Assembly (NCBI RefSeq): GCF_036030735.1
Contig: NZ_CP107928.1
Location: 2,418,001 to 2,482,000, forward strand
Reading direction: 5' to 3'
From: Streptomyces sp. NBC_00425
GTDB lineage: Bacteria > Actinomycetota > Actinomycetes > Streptomycetales > Streptomycetaceae
DNA: 64,000 nt
Below are positions 60,215 to 64,000 of this stretch, piece by piece. Under the pieces are notes generated by a model. It was not told the DNA's origin. It made no database searches and was given only the letters and a program-made list of their open reading frames with translations. Each line of letters begins with the position of its first letter. Position 1 is the stretch's first letter. Both the position numbers and the translations under genes were made by a program.

Positions 60215-61102
60215 ATGACCACGACCACCGATCCGTCCTACGTCGACCCGGCACTGATCAACCCCCGCGCAGTCCGTCTCGTCAAGGCGTTCAAGGACGC
60301 TCTGGCCCGCATGCGGGACGAGGAGGGACTGACCTTCGACGACCTCAATGCGGTCACCGGCCTGCTGCAGAAGGCCCAGGCGGCCACGGGCGCCCCGCTG
60401 GCACTGGTCGCCATGCCGCTGTTCAGCGAAGTCTTCCAGGGCGGCCGGGACGGCTACACCCCCTCCGAAGAGGTCAACAGCCCCACGTACATCGCAGGCT
60501 CCCCACGCATCGACAATCCCGGCGTCCTGCCGATGCGACCGGACGAACCCGGCACTCCGCTCGTCGTGTCCGGCCGCGTTCTGGACGGCCATGGTCGGCC
60601 GCTCGAGGGCGCCAAGCTGGATATCTACCACGCGGCCAACAACGGCGACTACTCCGCGCTGTACGACGACGGAGTGCCCACGTACAACCTGCGCGGCCAC
60701 CTGTTCACGGACGCCGACGGCCGCTACACCTTCACCACCGTCGCCCCGGTCGCCTACGCCGACTCCCATATCAGGAAGGTCGACGGGGTCGTCCAAGCCG
60801 TCGCAGCCCTCGGGCGCAGCCTCTACCGTCCGGCCCACATCCACTACGAGGTCCACCACTCCGACCTGATCACTCCCTGGCGGGGTGAGGTCTATTTCAA
60901 GGGAGACCCGGTCATCCCCGTCGACTTCGTCGGCGGAACCCTGGCCCCTCCCGCGCTGCAGGCCGACACCGTCCTGCACGAGGACCCCAAGGACACAGCA
61001 GCCGCAGGCTTCCAGGGCCCCTACCGTTCGATGGAGTTCGACTTCGTCCTCAAGACCCGCACCAGCCCGGACAGCATCACCCCAAACGGAACGACGGCAT
61101 GA
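60215..61102 (+). CDS. Intradiol ring-cleavage dioxygenase (catechol/hydroxyquinol 1,2-dioxygenase type)
   Basis: A 295-residue Fe(III) dioxygenase cleaving between the two hydroxyls of a catechol. An N-terminal helical linker domain (about 1-75) typical of catechol and hydroxyquinol dioxygenases is followed by the beta-sandwich with all four iron ligands: Tyr146 (NGDYSALY), Tyr181 (APVAYADSH), His208 and His210 (RPAHIHY). It overlaps the SnoaL-like gene by ATGA. No muconate-cycloisomerase gene is adjacent. Substrate uncertain. Confidence 0.9.
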   Translation: MTTTTDPSYVDPALINPRAVRLVKAFKDALARMRDEEGLTFDDLNAVTGLLQKAQAATGAPLALVAMPLFSEVFQGGRDGYTPSEEVNSPTYIAGSPRIDNPGVLPMRPDEPGTPLVVSGRVLDGHGRPLEGAKLDIYHAANNGDYSALYDDGVPTYNLRGHLFTDADGRYTFTTVAPVAYADSHIRKVDGVVQAVAALGRSLYRPAHIHYEVHHSDLITPWRGEVYFKGDPVIPVDFVGGTLAPPALQADTVLHEDPKDTAAAGFQGPYRSMEFDFVLKTRTSPDSITPNGTTA

Positions 61103-61536
61103 CCGACGAGGACGCGACCGCCTGGGCGCTGGCCCGGCTCAACACTGCTTTTTACCACCACTACGACCGCCGCGAGTACGACGCGGTGCTTGAATTCTTC
61201 GCCCCCGACGCCCTCTACGAGCGGCTCGGACAGAAGATACGTGGCCATGGCGAGATCCTGGACCTGCTCAACGCCCGTCCAGGGCCCGAGGAGCTGACCG
61301 CCCGCCACATAATGGGGGCCACGCACTTCCACACCATCGGCGACACCACCGCTCAGGGAACCGTCACCCTGCTCGGGTACGGCGGCCGCCCACCCACCGA
61401 ATCCGGACCCGCCCCCTACACTGTGGCCACCGGCGGACACATCTTCGAACAGGCCGACCACTACCGCCTCGACGACGGGCACTGGAAGATCACCCACCGC
61501 ACACTCCACCAGATCCTCACCCCGATCCCCGACTGA
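61099..61536 (+). CDS. SnoaL-like (NTF2-fold) protein
   Basis: A 145-residue cone-shaped NTF2-fold protein (AWALARLNTAFYHHYDRREYDAVLEFFAPDALYE, GHGEILDLLNARP, HWKITHRTLHQI). Members bind or isomerise small polycyclic or aromatic compounds, and some are small subunits of ring-hydroxylating dioxygenases. It is translationally coupled (ATGA) to the intradiol dioxygenase, so it probably acts on the same substrate. No catalytic residue assigned. Confidence 0.8.
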   Translation: MTDEDATAWALARLNTAFYHHYDRREYDAVLEFFAPDALYERLGQKIRGHGEILDLLNARPGPEELTARHIMGATHFHTIGDTTAQGTVTLLGYGGRPPTESGPAPYTVATGGHIFEQADHYRLDDGHWKITHRTLHQILTPIPD

Positions 61537-61574
61537 CGATCCCCACAGGGGAGCGCCGGGGTTCGGGTCTGATC

Positions 61575-61886
61575 CGCCGGTTCACCGACCGGAGCAGTCT
61601 TCTCCTGGCTCTCTTCGCCGAGGCCGAGTTTCAGGACGCGTGCAGGTCGGGTCCGCCTCCCCTCGGCATAGGGGCACCGGCGAGAGAACGACTCACGGCG
61701 TTCGCATGTGCATTCATCGAGTGCGTCGCGACCGTCACCGACCTGGGTGTCGCGTCGCCACGCCAACTGCCTCGCGAGCGCGGGTACATCTCCACAACTG
61801 CGAGTGCCCGCCACCGCCATGTGCCAGCGCTCTTGCCCGACATGCCGCACCCGTGCCGCGCCCTGGCACGGGTGCTCCGGTCCTGA
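61575..61886 (+). pseudogene. TetR-family regulator remnant lacking DNA-binding domain
   Basis: In frame from 61575, RRFTDRSSLLLALFAEAEFQD, GIGAPARERLTAFACAFIECVATVTDLG and ARHRHVPALLPDMP look like a TetR ligand-binding half just after the HTH. No start codon or HTH precedes it. Pattern-based call. Confidence 0.5.
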
Positions 61887-61888
61887 AG

Positions 61889-62584
61889 TCAGCCGCCCTT
61901 GCCCGGCACCGGTCTGGTGGTGCCCTGGCCGACGCGGAGCATGGCCCTGTAGAGCGCGTCGTGCCCGGGCGAGCCGGGCAGCGGGCCGCGGGCCGGGGCC
62001 TCAAGAGACTGGATGAACAGGGCGACGACGCGCCGCCAGGCGTCCGGGGCGGCGTCGCCGGTGGCGTTGACGACGCCGGCGTTGGCCATGTGGATCAGTA
62101 CGAGGTCCGAGGGGTCGAAGTCCTCGCGCAGGCGGCCGGTGGCCTTGGCGCGGTCGATGAGGCGCAGCATGGCTTCGTACGCCTCGTTACGGCGTTGCTC
62201 CAACACCTTGGCGGTAGGGAAGGTCATGGTCAGGACATCGGCGAAGCCGTTGTCGGCGGCCTGCATCGCGCAGGCGGATTCGATGTAGCCGACGAAACCG
62301 TTCCACGGGTCGGGGTCCTCCAGGGCACCGGTGACCACGTCGGCGTAGGCACCCATGCGGTCGGAGAAGACGGCGTCGACCAGTTCCTCCTTCGTGGGGA
62401 AGCGGCGGAACATGGTGGCGATCCCCACGCCCGCCTCGCGGGCCACGGAAGCCATGGAGGCGCTCAGGCCGTCCCGCGCGAACACCGTGCGCGCTGCGGC
62501 GATGATCCGCTCCCGGTTTCGCTCGGCGTCACTGCGCAGAGGCTGAACGGCGGGACCGTCGGGGTGCTGAGCGCCAGGGGTCAT
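61889..62584 (-). CDS. TetR-family regulator of the SDR region
   Basis: A 231-residue regulator: HTH at about 40-66 (MASVAREAGVGIATMFRRFPTKEELVDAVF) and a helical C-terminal domain with LIHMANAGVVNATGD. It starts at ATG 62584, and the palindrome GGATTGACCTATCC lies 20 bases upstream. The same motif twice before the SDR gene at 59297 suggests it controls itself and the SDR. It is divergent from a decayed SDR copy at 62689. Confidence 0.85.
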   Translation of the reverse strand: MTPGAQHPDGPAVQPLRSDAERNRERIIAAARTVFARDGLSASMASVAREAGVGIATMFRRFPTKEELVDAVFSDRMGAYADVVTGALEDPDPWNGFVGYIESACAMQAADNGFADVLTMTFPTAKVLEQRRNEAYEAMLRLIDRAKATGRLREDFDPSDLVLIHMANAGVVNATGDAAPDAWRRVVALFIQSLEAPARGPLPGSPGHDALYRAMLRVGQGTTRPVPGKGG

Positions 62585-62603
62585 ACCAGCCAGTCTAGCA
62601 ATC

Positions 62604-62617
62604 GGATTGACCTATCC
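62604..62617. promoter_or_regulatory. Operator-like motif GGATTGACCTATCC
   Basis: Lies 20 bases upstream of the TetR start and in front of the decayed SDR copy. It shares ACCTATCC with the site at 59237-59250 and TATCCATTT with the site at 59167. Likely autoregulatory. Confidence 0.55.
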
Positions 62618-62688
62618 ATTTTTCGTGCTGCGCTTGCCACAGCGAACCGGAGGGCGCTATCCCAATTCAGGAACATACAGGTGACTCC

Positions 62689-62810
62689 GTGACCAGTATT
62701 TCCATCGTCGGTGTCGGCCCCTGGTGGGCCTGGTCATCGCCCGCACCTTCGGCTCGAACGACTTCAGTGTCGCCCTGATACTCGCGAAAGCGCCAGAAGC
62801 TCGAAGGTCC
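62689..62810 (+). pseudogene. Decayed copy of the SDR gene 5' end
   Basis: GTG ACC AGT ATT TCC ATC GTC at 62689 matches the start of the SDR at 59297 (TSIAIIGAGP against TSISIVGVGP), continuing in shifted frames with CCCGCACCTTCGGCTC and GACTTCAGTGTCGCCCTGAT, and ending near 62810. The upstream DNA (GCGAACCGGAGGGCGCTATCC against GTGAACCGGAAAGAGCTATCC) is also shared, so a block including the operators was duplicated before decay. Confidence 0.75.
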
Positions 62811-62812
62811 TG

Positions 62813-62850
62813 CCGTCCTCTCGTTGCGCCACGGCGCGACGAGAGGACGG
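62813..62850. terminator. Terminator-like hairpin
   Basis: CCGTCCTCTCGT (62813-62824) pairs with ACGAGAGGACGG (62839-62850), a 12-bp perfect stem with a 14-base loop. It follows the SDR remnant and faces the alcohol dehydrogenase gene end. Confidence 0.6.
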
Positions 62851-62959
62851 AATCGGTGTTCACGCGAGTGGACCACCGGTGACCGATCGGCGTGATCGAC
62901 GCCGCCGAGGACCGGCCCACGGCCCGCGCTTCGGCCGGGAGGCGGCGTGAGCTGGTGTG

Positions 62960-63982
62960 TCAGAGGGTGAGCAGGACCTTGGTGGCGCGCCGCTCGTCCA
63001 TGGCCTTGTAGCCCTCCGGGGCCTGGTCGAGGGGCAGGGTGAGGTCGAAGACCTTGCCGGGGTCGATCTTGCGGTCCCAGATGAGCTGGATCAGGTCGGG
63101 CAGGAACCGGCGCACCGGGGCCGGGCCGCCGAGGGTGTGGATCCCGGCGAAGAACAGCTCGATCCCGGGGATGGACACGTCGTAGTTCACGCCCACGTAC
63201 CCCAGGTGTCCGCCGCCGCGGGTGGCGCCGACGGCCTGCATGAACGACTCCTGGGTTCCGACCGCCTCGATGACCGAGTGCGCGCCGAGCCCGCCGGTGA
63301 GTTCCTTGATCTTCGCTATGCCCTCGTCGCCGCGTTCTTCGACGATGTCGGTGGCCCCGTAGTAGCGGGCCAGCTTCTGCCGCTCGGGGTGCCGGGACAT
63401 GGCGATGATGCGTTCCGCGCCCAGTTGTTTGGCGGCGAGGACAGCCATGAGGCCGACCGCGCCGTCGCCGACGACCGCGACGGTCTTGCCGGGTCCGGCC
63501 TCGGCGGCGACGGCGGCGTACCAGCCGGTGCCGAGCACGTCGGAGGCGGCCAGCAGTGCGGGGATCAACTCGGGATCGGGCTGTCCCGGGGTGGCGACCA
63601 GCGTGCCGTCGGCGTGCGGGATGCGCGCCTTCTCGGCCTGGGTGCCGATCCCCCCGTGGACGAACTCGGCGTGCACACACTTGGACTGGAACCCGGCCCG
63701 GCAGATCTCGCAGGTGTTGTCCGAGATGACGAACGATCCGACCACGAAGTCCCCGGGGCGGACGGTCGTCACATCCGAGCCGACTTCCTCCACCACTCCC
63801 ACGTACTCATGGCCCATGAGCGTGTGGTCGGCGGGCTCGATGCCGCGATACGGCCACAGGTCGGAGCCGCAGATACAGGTCGCGGTCAGCTTCACGATCG
63901 CGTCAGTGGGTTCGACGATCTTTGGATCCTCGCGCTCCTCGACCCGAACGTCACCGGCTGTGTGCATGACTACTCCGCGCAT
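62960..63982 (-). CDS. Zinc-dependent medium-chain alcohol dehydrogenase
   Basis: A 340-residue NAD(P)-dependent dehydrogenase. TCICGSDLWPY (catalytic-zinc Cys38), GHEYVGVVEEVG (His58, Glu59), and VVGDGAVGLMAVLAAKQLGAERIIAMSRH (Rossmann motif at about 170) are in place. The structural-zinc lobe has only three cysteines (Cys91, 94, 102; NTCEICRAGFQSKC), so that site is incomplete, as in several Zn-ADH subgroups. ATG 63982 is close to the window end. Substrate unknown; could oxidise an alcohol in the adjacent aromatic pathway. Confidence 0.88.
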   Translation of the reverse strand: MRGVVMHTAGDVRVEEREDPKIVEPTDAIVKLTATCICGSDLWPYRGIEPADHTLMGHEYVGVVEEVGSDVTTVRPGDFVVGSFVISDNTCEICRAGFQSKCVHAEFVHGGIGTQAEKARIPHADGTLVATPGQPDPELIPALLAASDVLGTGWYAAVAAEAGPGKTVAVVGDGAVGLMAVLAAKQLGAERIIAMSRHPERQKLARYYGATDIVEERGDEGIAKIKELTGGLGAHSVIEAVGTQESFMQAVGATRGGGHLGYVGVNYDVSIPGIELFFAGIHTLGGPAPVRRFLPDLIQLIWDRKIDPGKVFDLTLPLDQAPEGYKAMDERRATKVLLTL

Positions 63983-64000
63983 GGGTGAGTCTCCTTTTTC

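Noticed and set aside
62667..63680. Arg-rich minus-strand frame
   Set aside because: Shadow of the alcohol dehydrogenase gene in another frame.

Overview
The window is high-GC actinomycete DNA, most likely Streptomyces or a close relative. Third codon positions are strongly GC-biased, GTG starts and 4-base stop/start overlaps (GTGA, ATGA) are common, and the gene families are typical streptomycete ones: several TetR regulators, bacterial P450s with small ferredoxins, a PAS-GAF-SpoIIE phosphatase and an Excalibur protein. No rRNA, tRNA or CRISPR array was recognised.

Layout. 1-3.5 kb: end of a Tn554-type recombinase module and a dead IS5-family transposase. 3.5-25 kb: an apparent catabolic locus. 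A minus-strand pair (P450, glutamine-synthetase-like ligase) faces a plus-strand operon (ferredoxin, ferredoxin reductase, acetoacetate-decarboxylase-like protein, aldehyde dehydrogenase, LigB-type extradiol dioxygenase, FAH-family hydrolase, TetR). A second P450-ferredoxin-LLM oxidoreductase group follows, then an amino acid/amine permease, a second aldehyde dehydrogenase, a PuuD-like gamma-glutamyl hydrolase and an unknown gene. A minus-strand GcvT-like, PurU, FolD operon sits opposite a second, paralogous TetR. 25-34 kb: SpoIIE phosphatase, MarR, DHA2 exporter, a TetR with three operator copies, and many pseudogenes (P450, ferredoxin, reductase, SDR, TPR regulator). 34-50 kb: a defence-type island with a 980-residue CoiA/nuclease-like protein, a Shedu-like nuclease, a MazF-like toxin, a complete Wadjet (JetABCD) operon and a small nuclease-like protein, among transposase debris. 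50-58 kb: Excalibur protein, NB-ARC/TPR protein, three unknown genes, IS110, sialidase-like and IS21 remnants. 58-64 kb: SDR, intradiol dioxygenase plus SnoaL-like protein, TetR with shared operators, and a zinc alcohol dehydrogenase.

How the genes may work together. Three promoters in the catabolic locus (about 7.27, 13.74 and 24.26 kb) carry the same palindrome, TATCC-N4-GGATA, and two closely similar TetR proteins are encoded beside them. This joins the P450/ring-cleavage genes to the one-carbon (GcvT-PurU-FolD) genes. The permease, GS-like ligase, aldehyde dehydrogenase and PuuD-like hydrolase are the parts of a gamma-glutamylation (Puu/aniline-type) route for an amine. My inference is uptake and catabolism of an O- or N-methylated aromatic amine, with demethylation, meta cleavage and one-carbon recycling. 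The substrate is not shown by the sequence. An intact IS427-group element sits 21 bp upstream of the GS-like start codon and probably cuts this gene and the first P450 off from the shared control region.
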